Shown here: piece after piece, positions 16,301-22,520 of the stretch
How the letters are laid out: each line of letters starts with the position of its first letter
Position numbering within the stretch: the stretch's first letter is position 1
Origin: JBGPEQ01 sp050180895
GTDB taxonomy: Bacteria > Pseudomonadota > Alphaproteobacteria > Dongiales > Dongiaceae
Direction: 5' to 3'
Assembly (NCBI GenBank): GCA_050180895.1
Contig: JBFXDS010000004.1
Span: forward strand, 380,440 to 444,439
Length of the DNA: 64,000 nucleotides
Notes under the pieces: generated by a model
The model's database searches: none
Told to the model about the DNA's origin: nothing
Seen by the model: the letters and a program-made list of their open reading frames with translations, nothing else
Program-made: the position numbers and the translations under genes

Positions 16301-17109
16301 GCGGCCACAAGGTCTACCTGCACACCGGCGAGTACGAGGACGGCAGCCTCGGCGAGATCTTCATCGACATGCACAAGGAAGGCGCGGCCTTCCGCAGCCT
16401 GATGAACAACTTCGCCATCGCCATCTCCATCGGCCTGCAATATGGCGTGCCGCTCGAGGAGTTCGTCGAGGCCTTCACCTTCACCCGCTTCGAGCCGCAC
16501 GGCGTGGTCGAGGGCAACGACGCCATCAAGATGGCGACCTCGATCCTCGACTACGTGTTCCGCGAGCTGGCGATCTCCTATCTCGGCCGCACCGACCTCG
16601 CCCATGTGCAGCCGCACGACGTGCTGCCCGACAGCATGGGCCAGGGCGCGGCGGAAGGCGCCCTCGCCGCCGAGGAATCACAGGCGCTCGACGCGGTGAA
16701 GCGCCTGGCCAGCACCGGCTATGTGCGCAACCTCATCGTCTTCCACGGCGCCCGCAACGGCGAGGCAAAGGCGAACGCAGGCATAGATGCAGAAGTCGGC
16801 GCCGCGGCCTATGCCACCGGAACGGGTACAGTTGTCGCCGCCGCCGCCGTCAACGGCGGCGGCCACGCGATCACGGGTCACGGCGCGGTTGCGGCCGCGT
16901 CAGCCATCGCCCGCCCCGACACCGTCGGAGCCGTGGCGGTCGATGCCGCATTCGCCGAGGCGTTGGACGACCGCTTCGAGCGTATCCGCGAGGCACGCCT
17001 CAAGGGCTATGAGGGCGATGCCTGCGGCGAGTGCGGCAATTTCACCCTCGTGCGCAACGGCACGTGCATGAAGTGCACGACCTGCGGGGCCACCAGCGGC
17101 TGTTCGTGA
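13336..17109 (+). CDS. nrdJ: B12-dependent class II ribonucleotide reductase
   Basis: A 1257-residue adenosylcobalamin-dependent reductase making deoxyribonucleotides. Cys199 (PHACFIQ) and Cys486 (ACNLASLN) are placed as the redox pair, and Cys475 in the finger loop NPCSEYMF is the thiyl-radical residue; the 11-residue gap between the last two equals that in Thermotoga NrdJ. ISGAISKTINMP and the following phosphate-binding region are intact. After about residue 1135 comes a long Ala/Gly-rich linker of about 65 residues, then a C-terminal zinc-ribbon with CGECG and CMKCTTCG plus a final Cys for re-reduction. The ATG at 13336 has GGGGAAG before it. No nrdAB or nrdDG is in the window. Confidence 0.95.
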   Translation: MRIERRFTETGTSPYAEIAFRTTTSEIKNPDGSIVFQLRNIDVPADWSQVACDVLAQKYFRKAGVPARLKCVREGDIPEWLCRHVPDEEALAGLEPEQRTVGETKATQVFDRLAGTWTYWGWRGGYFDGEEDARAFFDELRYMLARQMGAPNSPQWFNTGLHWAYGIDGPAQGHYYVDFMNGKVTASRSAYEHPQPHACFIQSVADDLVNEGGIMDLWVREARLFKYGSGTGSNFSRLRGDGERLSGGGRSSGLMSFLKIGDRAAGAIKSGGTTRRAAKMVTVDLDHPDIEEYVNWKAREEQKVAALVTGSKLCSKHLNAIMQACHALSGGEERFDPKVNRELKKAVRAARAALIPDNYIQRVIQFARQDYAAIDFKTYDTDWDSDAYLTVSGQNSNNSVRVTNDFIQAVLDNGDWNLIRRTDGKVHKTVKARDLWEQIGEAAWMCADPGVQFDTTINEWHTCPASGRINASNPCSEYMFLDDTACNLASLNLMAFRRPLDEPNGGTFDTVGFSHAARLWTIVLEISVLMAQFPSREIARLSYEFRTLGLGYANIGGLLMAAGLPYDSEAGRALCGAITALMTGVSYATSAEMARELGSFPSFERNRSAMLRVIRNHRRAAYGEPGGYEDLSILPVPLDLENCPEPALVTAAQRAWDDALFVGETYGYRNAQATTIAPTGTIALVMDCDTTGIEPDFALVKFKKLAGGGYFKIINRTVPAALKTLGYGEEQIEEIIRYAVGHGTLDSAPGINHAELKARGFTASTLQALEQNLAAAFDIRFAFNRWTLGEEFCTKGLGFTAAQLNDVSFDMLTALGFSKQQIEEANTFCCGAMTLEGAPHLKAEHLPIFDCANACGRIGKRFLSVESHIRMMAAAQPFISGAISKTINMPNAATVEECKDAYMLSWRLCLKANALYRDGSKLSQPLAASILSDDEDDIEEIIEAPAAAKAPLVAERIVERVIERVVNLRAKRERLPNRRKSYIQKAIVGGHKVYLHTGEYEDGSLGEIFIDMHKEGAAFRSLMNNFAIAISIGLQYGVPLEEFVEAFTFTRFEPHGVVEGNDAIKMATSILDYVFRELAISYLGRTDLAHVQPHDVLPDSMGQGAAEGALAAEESQALDAVKRLASTGYVRNLIVFHGARNGEAKANAGIDAEVGAAAYATGTGTVVAAAAVNGGGHAITGHGAVAAASAIARPDTVGAVAVDAAFAEALDDRFERIREARLKGYEGDACGECGNFTLVRNGTCMKCTTCGATSGCS

Positions 17110-17181
17110 GAGAGCCGGACGGCTGCCGGTCGCGAGGGATTGGAGGTCAGCTCTCGCTGTTGTGTTCTCCCTGTGAAAACT

Positions 17182-17219
17182 TCCGGGTCCGCGGACGACG
17201 GCACGGGCCCGGATTTTTG
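17182..17219 (+). terminator. Intrinsic terminator after nrdJ
   Basis: CCGGGTCCG pairs with CGGGCCCGG (one G-T wobble), extended by a flanking T-A pair, with a 12-base loop; TTTTTGT follows at once. It lies 72 bases beyond the nrdJ stop. Confidence 0.75.
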
Positions 17220-17248
17220 TGGGGGAGTAATCCGGTGCGTGTCTGTCA

Positions 17249-17277
17249 TTGACCTTTGTCGTAAGGCGAGATTTGAT
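17249..17277 (+). promoter_or_regulatory. Promoter of the toxin-antitoxin pair
   Basis: TTGACC (17249-17254) is 17 bases from TTTGAT (17272-17277), lying between the nrdJ terminator and the antitoxin start. Transcription would begin near 17284, just before a perfect palindrome. Confidence 0.45.
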
Positions 17278-17301
17278 CGAGCCGCCTCGTGATACGATCA
17301 G

Positions 17302-17311
17302 ACAGTACTGT
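17302..17311. promoter_or_regulatory. Palindrome before antitoxin start
   Basis: ACAGTACTGT is a perfect 10-base palindrome 7 bases before the antitoxin ATG. Its position suits an autoregulatory operator of the kind common in toxin-antitoxin operons. Confidence 0.4.
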
Positions 17312-17318
17312 GTATCCC

Positions 17319-17555
17319 ATGATCGATTGGCGCGAACACTTGACGGCCGATCCGAAAGTCTGCGGCGGGCAGCTGTGTGCTAAGGGCACGCGCGTGTTGG
17401 TGACGAACATTCTCGACAGCTTGGCCGAGGGCGCGACACAGAACGAGATACTGCGTAGCTATCCGACGCTCCGGCCCGAGCACATTGAAGCATCGCTCGC
17501 CTATGCCGCTGAGTTGGCGCGCGAGGAATCGCTTCTACCCATACGCTCGGCGTGA
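17319..17555 (+). CDS. DUF433 antitoxin
   Basis: A 78-residue DUF433 protein, the usual partner of DUF5615 PIN-like toxins. It shows the family pattern in full: WREHLTADPKVCGGQLCAKG, TRVLVTNILDSLAEGATQNE and ILRSYPTLRPEHIEASLAYA, predicted to fold as a small helix-turn-helix domain. The ATG at 17319 begins MIDWREHL, as is typical; a GTG at 17289 would add ten unrelated residues. It overlaps the toxin start by 4 bases (GTGA), so the two are translationally coupled. It probably binds its own promoter at the palindrome 17302-17311. Confidence 0.85.
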   Translation: MIDWREHLTADPKVCGGQLCAKGTRVLVTNILDSLAEGATQNEILRSYPTLRPEHIEASLAYAAELAREESLLPIRSA

Positions 17556-17902
17556 AGATCAAGCTGGACGAGAACCTGCCGGCCGAATTGCTCGACGACC
17601 TTCGAGCTGCCGGATGTGATGCCGCAACCGTGGAGGAAGAAGGGCTAACCGGCACGTCCGATGACGTTCTGCTGGAACACGTTCGTCAAGAAGGTCGCGC
17701 CATCTTCACTATGGACAAAGGTGTTGCGGATGTTCGTGCCTATCCACCGGACCGTTATGCCGGGATTGTCCTGTTCCGGCCGGCGAGCGCAGGGCGGGGC
17801 GCAGTCCTAGCATTTGTGCGCGCCAATCTTGCACTGATTCTGGAACAGTCTCTCACCGGTCGATTGTTGGTCGTAAGCGAGCGTGGCATTCGCGTACGCT
17901 GA
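17552..17902 (+). CDS. DUF5615 PIN-like toxin
   Basis: A 116-residue protein of the DUF5615 (Mut7-C/PIN-like) family. The acidic residues expected for a metal-dependent nuclease are in IKLDENLP near the start, in FTMDKGVADV near residue 55, and Asp48-type acids between them. VLFRP and the C-terminal GRLLVVSERGIRVR also fit. These proteins are paired with DUF433 antitoxins and are predicted to be RNases; direct biochemical proof is limited. The start is GTG at 17552, inside the antitoxin stop. Base composition is slightly less GC-rich than the neighbours, consistent with a mobile module. Confidence 0.83.
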   Translation: MKIKLDENLPAELLDDLRAAGCDAATVEEEGLTGTSDDVLLEHVRQEGRAIFTMDKGVADVRAYPPDRYAGIVLFRPASAGRGAVLAFVRANLALILEQSLTGRLLVVSERGIRVR

Positions 17903-17920
17903 CGGGCTTCCGCCTCTCAC

Positions 17921-18940
17921 CTACACACCCTCGATCACCTTCACCCCCATCTGCGTCGGCACGATCTGCGTCAGCCGGAAACCCGCTGCCTCATAAAGAG
18001 CGCGAAACTCCGCTTCCGATCGTTGCCGGCCGCCGGTGCAGACGAGCATGTTGACGTCGTTGGCGGCGGCGCCGCGGCTCGCGTCCGACTGGTCGATGCG
18101 CGGCGGGTAGATGCCCTCGATGGTCAGCAGCCTGGCGTCGGCGCGCATCGCGCGGCGGCACGTCCTCAGAATGTCGGTGGCGCGCGCGTCGTCCCAGTCG
18201 TGGAGCACGTGCTTCAGCAGGTAGGCGTCGCCGTCGGCCGGCACCTCCCGGAAGAAGTCGCCGCCCCGGATCTCGCAGCGGGCGGCCAGGCCTTGCGCGC
18301 GCAGATCGGCGCCGGCGCGTTGGGCGACCGGCGGCAGGTCGAAGAGCAGGCCCGTGAGCGCCGGGTAGGCCTCGAGGATGCCGGCGAGGAGCGCGCCGTT
18401 GCCGCCGCCGACGTCGACGATCTTCCGGAACGGCGAGAAATCGTAGGCGGCGGCCACGGCGACCGCGATCTGCCGGGTGAAATCGGCCATGGCGGCGTCG
18501 AAATTGGCGGCCTCGTCCGGATGCTCGCCCATATAGGCGAAGGGCTCCATGCCGAAGACGCGGCGGAAGGCCGGCTCGCCGGTCTGCACGCTGTGCATCA
18601 GGTCGCCCCAGGCCTGCTGCGTGATGCCGCCGAACAGCAGCGCCGCGGCGCGCATCGAGCCCGGAACGCCGGCGCGCAGGCAGGCGCCCATCGACGTCAG
18701 CGCGAACCGGCCGTCCGCCTCCTCCGCGAACACGCCGGCGCTCACCAGCAGGCGCAGCACGCGGCGCAGTGACGGCGCGTGGGTGCGCGTCGCCGCGGCC
18801 AGCTCCTCATGGCCGCGCGCGCCGTCGGCCAGAAGGTCGGCGACGCCGAGGCTGGCGGCGACGTGGACCGCGCGCGACAGATAGAAGCCGGTGATCATCC
18901 GGAATAGCGCGAAGGGCGGCGGGAGCTCGGGTGCGGACAT
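17921..18940 (-). CDS. SAM-dependent O-methyltransferase, hydroxyneurosporene/ASMT type
   Basis: A 339-residue methyltransferase of the plant-OMT-like family. An N-terminal winged-helix dimerisation domain (about 10-95, with LFRMITGFYLSRAVHVAASLGVADLL) precedes the SAM-binding domain with VDVGGGNGALLAGIL (about 170-184), FDLPPV and GGDFFREVP. The general base is likely the His in LKHVLHDWDD. Relatives methylate small hydroxylated compounds such as carotenoid or antibiotic intermediates; no such pathway is nearby. AGGAGG lies 9 bases before the ATG at 18940, deciding this start over an upstream one at 19024. Confidence 0.85.
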   Translation of the reverse strand: MSAPELPPPFALFRMITGFYLSRAVHVAASLGVADLLADGARGHEELAAATRTHAPSLRRVLRLLVSAGVFAEEADGRFALTSMGACLRAGVPGSMRAAALLFGGITQQAWGDLMHSVQTGEPAFRRVFGMEPFAYMGEHPDEAANFDAAMADFTRQIAVAVAAAYDFSPFRKIVDVGGGNGALLAGILEAYPALTGLLFDLPPVAQRAGADLRAQGLAARCEIRGGDFFREVPADGDAYLLKHVLHDWDDARATDILRTCRRAMRADARLLTIEGIYPPRIDQSDASRGAAANDVNMLVCTGGRQRSEAEFRALYEAAGFRLTQIVPTQMGVKVIEGV

Positions 18941-19089
18941 CGCGGGTATCCTCCTGCGAATGCGGGGCGGGCCGCGAGCATGCCGGATCGCCGGAGCCGC
19001 GTCTTGGACGAATGTTACCGGCACGGAACGGCTATCGATCGACGGAGGGCTCGCGTATCATCGATCTCGTTTTCTTCGACGGCACGACA

Positions 19090-19383
19090 ATGGACCTGAC
19101 GTCTTTCCGAGAGTCCACGGCCGATCCCAAGCCGCCCGCCGACCTCGGCTTTGCGCTGCAGGCGCTGTGGTGGGATGCCAAGGGCGATTGGGACAAGGCG
19201 CATGAGTGCGCGCAGGCGCGCGACGACGATGCCGGCATGTCCGTGCACGCCTATCTGCACCGCAAGGAGGGCGACCTCTCGAACGCCGGCTACTGGTATC
19301 GACGCTGCGGCAGGCCGCCGGCGACCGTCACGCTCGAGCAGGAATGGCAGGCGCTGGCGGAGGAGCTGCTGGGCGCAGCGTGA
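19090..19383 (+). CDS. Conserved hypothetical protein with LWWDAKGDWDKAHE motif
   Basis: A 97-residue soluble protein. The central stretch ALWWDAKGDWDKAHECAQ and VHAYLHRKEGDLSNAGYWYRRCGRP is a pattern I recognise from conserved hypothetical proteins of alphaproteobacteria, and its helix pairs look like a minimal TPR/Sel1-like fold. The function is unknown. The ATG at 19090 gives the usual length; longer frames upstream run into the promoter of the divergent methyltransferase gene. Confidence 0.7.
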   Translation: MDLTSFRESTADPKPPADLGFALQALWWDAKGDWDKAHECAQARDDDAGMSVHAYLHRKEGDLSNAGYWYRRCGRPPATVTLEQEWQALAEELLGAA

Positions 19384-19400
19384 TGCCGTCGTGACCGCGC

Positions 19401-19440
19401 AATAAAAAAGGCCCGGATGGCAGCGGTGTGCCATCCGGGC
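19401..19440 (-). terminator. Intrinsic terminator, minus strand
   Basis: A perfect 11-base stem, GCCCGGATGGC with its complement (19411-19440), followed on the minus strand by CTTTTTTATT. It is textbook in form. No long gene ends just before it; the nearest minus-strand gene end is the MFS gene at 19907, nearly 470 bases away, with an AT-rich promoter-like tract in between. Confidence 0.85.
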
Positions 19441-19483
19441 AAGTCGCGCGAAGGGAGGATCATTTCGCGCGTAACCGGGACAA

Positions 19484-19615
19484 TCAGAATTCCGTGGTCG
19501 TGCCGGGCGTCGACGCCTTTTGCTGGTCGCCGGCGCCCGGCCCGTGAAGACCGGCGGCGCGCCTCGCTAACACGCCGGGATCGGGTCCCCTCCTGACGGC
19601 GTTTCGTATCTCCAT
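19484..19615 (-). CDS. Possible 43-residue peptide
   Basis: An ATG at 19615 is preceded by CAGGGAGTCGAAAC, a good ribosome binding site, and opens a 43-codon frame (MEIRNAVRRGPDPG...GTTTEF) ending 44 bases before the terminator at 19401-19440. The product is basic at the N-terminus and rich in Gly, Pro, Ala and Thr towards the end, without Cys and without a membrane segment. I recognise no family. A longer frame in another phase (ending at 19567) overlaps it. It may be a genuine small protein, or the transcript may be a small RNA. Confidence 0.35.
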   Translation of the reverse strand: MEIRNAVRRGPDPGVLARRAAGLHGPGAGDQQKASTPGTTTEF

Positions 19616-19720
19616 GTTTCGACTCCCTGTTTAACTTGCCGGTCGACTCTGCTGGCCGACCCTCGTGCCGTTGCCGGCGGTGCAGGATCCGCGATCTCTC
19701 GCCGCTCCTGCCTGCATAGA

Positions 19721-19737
19721 TACAAATTCCATGCCAA
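19721..19737 (-). promoter_or_regulatory. Sigma-54-like -24/-12 element
   Basis: TTGGCATGGAATTTGTA on the minus strand matches YTGGCACGRNNNTTGCW with two differences (C to T at two places) and the correct GG to GT spacing. Transcription would begin near 19709 and run through the 43-codon frame to the terminator. One of the two mismatches is in the important -12 GC, so support is moderate to weak. Confidence 0.3.
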
Positions 19738-19906
19738 TTCTGCTGCATCGCACATGCACAACATATTTTGTATATTTATCATATAATTAGGTAGTTTGTG
19801 GAATGCTGCGTCGCACAAACAGGCGGGCGGCGAAGTGCCCGTTTGACCGGCAACCCGCCGCACTTCTGCCCATGGAATCGGCGCCGATCTTCCGGCCGCG
19901 GGACCC

Positions 19907-21151
19907 CTACGGCCGAGCACTTCGCCGGGCCGCCGCCGCGGCGACCCAGAAGGCGACCGCGGCGAACGCGGCCACGGCGAACAGCATCCACAGCACGGCG
20001 TCATAGCCGCCCGCCGCCGACCAGAGGAGCGCGGCGCCGAGCGGGGCGCCGGCCATGGCGGCCATCGCCGGCGCCGCCAGCGCGCCGTTGACGGCGCCGT
20101 ACCCCTCGCGCCACATGAGATCGGGAACCGCCGTGCCGCGCACGATGGTCATGATGCCGTTGGCGCCGCCATAGAGGACCGCCGCCGCAAAGAGCATCGC
20201 GGTCGAGCGCGGGAAGGCGATCAGCAGAAGCACCGCCAGCGGCAGGCCGAGCAGCACGATGCGTCCGGTGGTCGCCGTGGGCAGCCGCGAGCCCAGCAGG
20301 AAGACGACGAGCCGGCCGGCGACCTGCGCCGGTCCGATCAGGGCGACGGCGCCGATGGCGACGGCCGTCGGCACCCGCCGCTCCGCCAGCAGCGGGATGA
20401 GGTGGAACGTCAGCGCCGAGAAGGTCGCGTAGTAGGCCGTCAGGCTTGCGGCCAGCGCCCAGAACACGGGGTGGCGGAGCGCCCGCCGGATGGCGTCCCG
20501 ACTCTGCGCGCCCAGATCCTGCATCGTCACCGACGCCGAGCCGGGACGCGGCCCGTCGCGCAGCCATAGCGCGTGGATCGGCAGGCAGATGACGAGATTC
20601 GCCAGTGCCAGCGCCAGCAGCGCGTCGCGCCAGCCGAACCGCTCGATCAGGAGCTGGGTCAGCGGCACGAAGACCGTGCTGGAGAATCCGGCGACGAAGG
20701 TGACCACGGCGATCCGCGCGCGGTAGGTGCGGGGAAAGCGCCGCGCCAGCACGACGAACACGGGCTCGTAGAGGGTGGCCGCCATGCTCAGGCCGATGCC
20801 CACCCAGAGGGCGTAGAACGCGGCCTGATGTCCGACCTGGGACCAGAGGGCGAGCAGCGCCGCGCCCAGGATCGTGCCCATCGTCATGATGGCGCGCCCG
20901 CCGCGACGGTCGATCCAGGATCCCACGCCGTAGGCGCAGACACCTGCGGTCAGCAATCCGAGCGACAGGGCGCCGTTGAGCGCCGTGCGGCTCCAGCCGA
21001 GATCCTGCTCCATCGGCACGACGAGCAGGGAAAAGCCGTAATACAGCGTCCCCCAGGACACGACCTGCGCCACCGCGAGGGCGACGACGAGCGGCCAGCC
21101 GCCGGCGGGCTCGTCGGCCCCCGCGGGGGACGGGGGTTCGCGCGAGGTCAT
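19907..21151 (-). CDS. Major facilitator superfamily transporter
   Basis: A 414-residue membrane protein with about twelve hydrophobic helices. The inter-helix 2/3 motif is seen as YGVGSWIDRRGGRAIMTMG (about 75-93), equivalent to the G-x-x-x-D-R-x-G-R signature of MFS antiporters. The form, with VVSWGTLYYGFSLLVVPMEQDLGWSR at the start, resembles the monocarboxylate/oxalate-formate-like MFS group. Substrate unknown. It lies 22 bases after the FAD oxidoreductase gene on the minus strand, so that gene, this one and perhaps the upstream ATPase gene form an operon. Confidence 0.85.
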   Translation of the reverse strand: MTSREPPSPAGADEPAGGWPLVVALAVAQVVSWGTLYYGFSLLVVPMEQDLGWSRTALNGALSLGLLTAGVCAYGVGSWIDRRGGRAIMTMGTILGAALLALWSQVGHQAAFYALWVGIGLSMAATLYEPVFVVLARRFPRTYRARIAVVTFVAGFSSTVFVPLTQLLIERFGWRDALLALALANLVICLPIHALWLRDGPRPGSASVTMQDLGAQSRDAIRRALRHPVFWALAASLTAYYATFSALTFHLIPLLAERRVPTAVAIGAVALIGPAQVAGRLVVFLLGSRLPTATTGRIVLLGLPLAVLLLIAFPRSTAMLFAAAVLYGGANGIMTIVRGTAVPDLMWREGYGAVNGALAAPAMAAMAGAPLGAALLWSAAGGYDAVLWMLFAVAAFAAVAFWVAAAAARRSARP

Positions 21152-21173
21152 CCGGACGGACGGAGCCGCACCC

Positions 21174-22493
21174 TCAGCGCTCCCCGCGGTTCGTCCACAG
21201 CTCCCAGCGTTGGCGCAGGCGCACGCCGAGGCCGAGGACCGGCGGCGGCGGCAGGGCCTGCGGCTGGCCGAGCGATTCCACGTCGGCGATCAGCGGGTTG
21301 TCGACGCCGCAGGCCATGTCCGCCGCCAGCAGGCCGGCGATGGTGCTCTTGGTGACTCCGACGGCGTTGCAGCAGACGGCGGCATAGACGCTCGGCGCGA
21401 CGCGGCCGAAACCGGGCGCGGAATTGCGCGACAGCGTGACGAATCCGGCCCAGCTATGCTCGAACGTCACGTTCGGCAGCATCGGAAAGCGGGCGCGGAA
21501 CGCCGCCTCGTGATCGCGCCGCACCGCCCGGTAATGGGCGGCGCCGACGCGGAAGCCGGGGCGGTAGTCGATGTGCTGGCGGATCAGGATGCGATGGTCG
21601 CGGGTGTAGCGCATGGTGCAGCCGGCGAAGGCGTTGGCCGGCGTGATTCCCCAATCATCCTCGCCGCCGAGCGCGGCGCATTCGACCGGCGCCAGCGGGC
21701 GGGTCAGGCTGGCGAAGGCGGCGAAGACGAGGAGACGCCGCGCGTAGAACCCGAACGCCTCGGCGAAGCCGTTCGTGCACAGGATCAGCTTCGGTGCAAA
21801 GACGCTGCCGCCAGCCGTCTCCAGGCGGACGCCGTTCTCGTAGCCGACGCGGACCACCGGCGAGCGCTCGCACAGCGTCACGTTGTCCGGCAGGGAATCG
21901 GCGAGGCCGCGCGTCAAGGCCGCCGGATTCATCAGCGCGCAGCCCGGCGTGTAGACGGCCGCGTGATAGTACGGGGTGCCGATCTCGCGCCGGAGCTCCG
22001 CGGCGTCGAGCCAGCGATAGGGCTCGCCCAGCGCCTGCAACTCGCGCGCGAACGGCTCGAGCACCTGCGCCCGCCCCCGCTCGGAGACCGCGGCATGATA
22101 CTTGCCGCGCCGGCTCCACTGGCACTCGATGCCGGCCGCCTTGACGAGGCGATCGAGCTGATCGATGGCCGCGCGCGACAGCCTGAGATAGCGATGCGAG
22201 CCGTCGAGCTCGTCGAGGCTGCTGCCGACATTGTGCGGCAGATCGATGGCGAAGCCGGAGTTGCGGGCCGAGGCGTTCTCGCCCACCTCCTGCGCCTCGA
22301 GCAGGAGGATGCGATCGTTCGGCCGGTTCTCCGCCAGGCGCCGCGCCGCCGCAAGACCGGCATAGCCGGCCCCCACGACGGCCCAATCGGCGCGCCGGTC
22401 GCCGGCGAGCGACGGCCGCGGCGCGCGCGCCGGCAGGATGCGGTTCCAGCCGTTGGTCGCGTCGTCGGCCGGCAGGACGCGGATGTCGGTCAT
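21174..22493 (-). CDS. FAD-dependent amine/amino-acid oxidoreductase (DAO family)
   Basis: A 439-residue flavoprotein of the D-amino-acid oxidase/glycine oxidase superfamily, similar in outline to gamma-glutamylputrescine oxidase. The FAD-binding motif VVGAGYAGLAAARRL is at about 38-52, followed by LLLEAQEVGENASARNSGFAIDLPHN, the latter typical of PuuB-like enzymes. A conserved HSWAGFVTLSRNSAPGFGRV segment near 350 and a final SRNSAPGFG-type FAD contact complete it. ATG at 22493 is preferred; a GTG at 22520 also exists. The neighbouring MFS transporter may bring in the substrate. A link with the glutamine-synthetase-like gene at 61.6 kb is possible but distant. Confidence 0.8.
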   Translation of the reverse strand: MTDIRVLPADDATNGWNRILPARAPRPSLAGDRRADWAVVGAGYAGLAAARRLAENRPNDRILLLEAQEVGENASARNSGFAIDLPHNVGSSLDELDGSHRYLRLSRAAIDQLDRLVKAAGIECQWSRRGKYHAAVSERGRAQVLEPFARELQALGEPYRWLDAAELRREIGTPYYHAAVYTPGCALMNPAALTRGLADSLPDNVTLCERSPVVRVGYENGVRLETAGGSVFAPKLILCTNGFAEAFGFYARRLLVFAAFASLTRPLAPVECAALGGEDDWGITPANAFAGCTMRYTRDHRILIRQHIDYRPGFRVGAAHYRAVRRDHEAAFRARFPMLPNVTFEHSWAGFVTLSRNSAPGFGRVAPSVYAAVCCNAVGVTKSTIAGLLAADMACGVDNPLIADVESLGQPQALPPPPVLGLGVRLRQRWELWTNRGER

Positions 22494-22520
22494 CGTCGGC
22501 ACGAGGGCTGCGGCGACCAC

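Larger units (their letters stand above)
19384..19906. other. Intergenic region with a short minus-strand unit
   Basis: These 523 bases have no long gene. They contain a strong minus-strand terminator (19401-19440), a 43-codon frame with a good ribosome binding site (19484-19615), a sigma-54-like element (19721-19737) and the most AT-rich tract of the window (about 19755-19800). Together these look like an independent short transcription unit. Confidence 0.55.

Noticed and set aside
13252..16617. Very long minus-strand open frame (over 1100 codons)
   Set aside because: It lies antisense to nrdJ, whose motifs are complete; the translation is Arg/His/Val-rich with no family features, as expected from high-GC shadow frames.
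19484..19615. Lasso or other modified-peptide precursor
   Set aside because: No maturation enzyme is adjacent and the core lacks an acidic residue at ring position 7-9, so only a plain small-protein call is kept.
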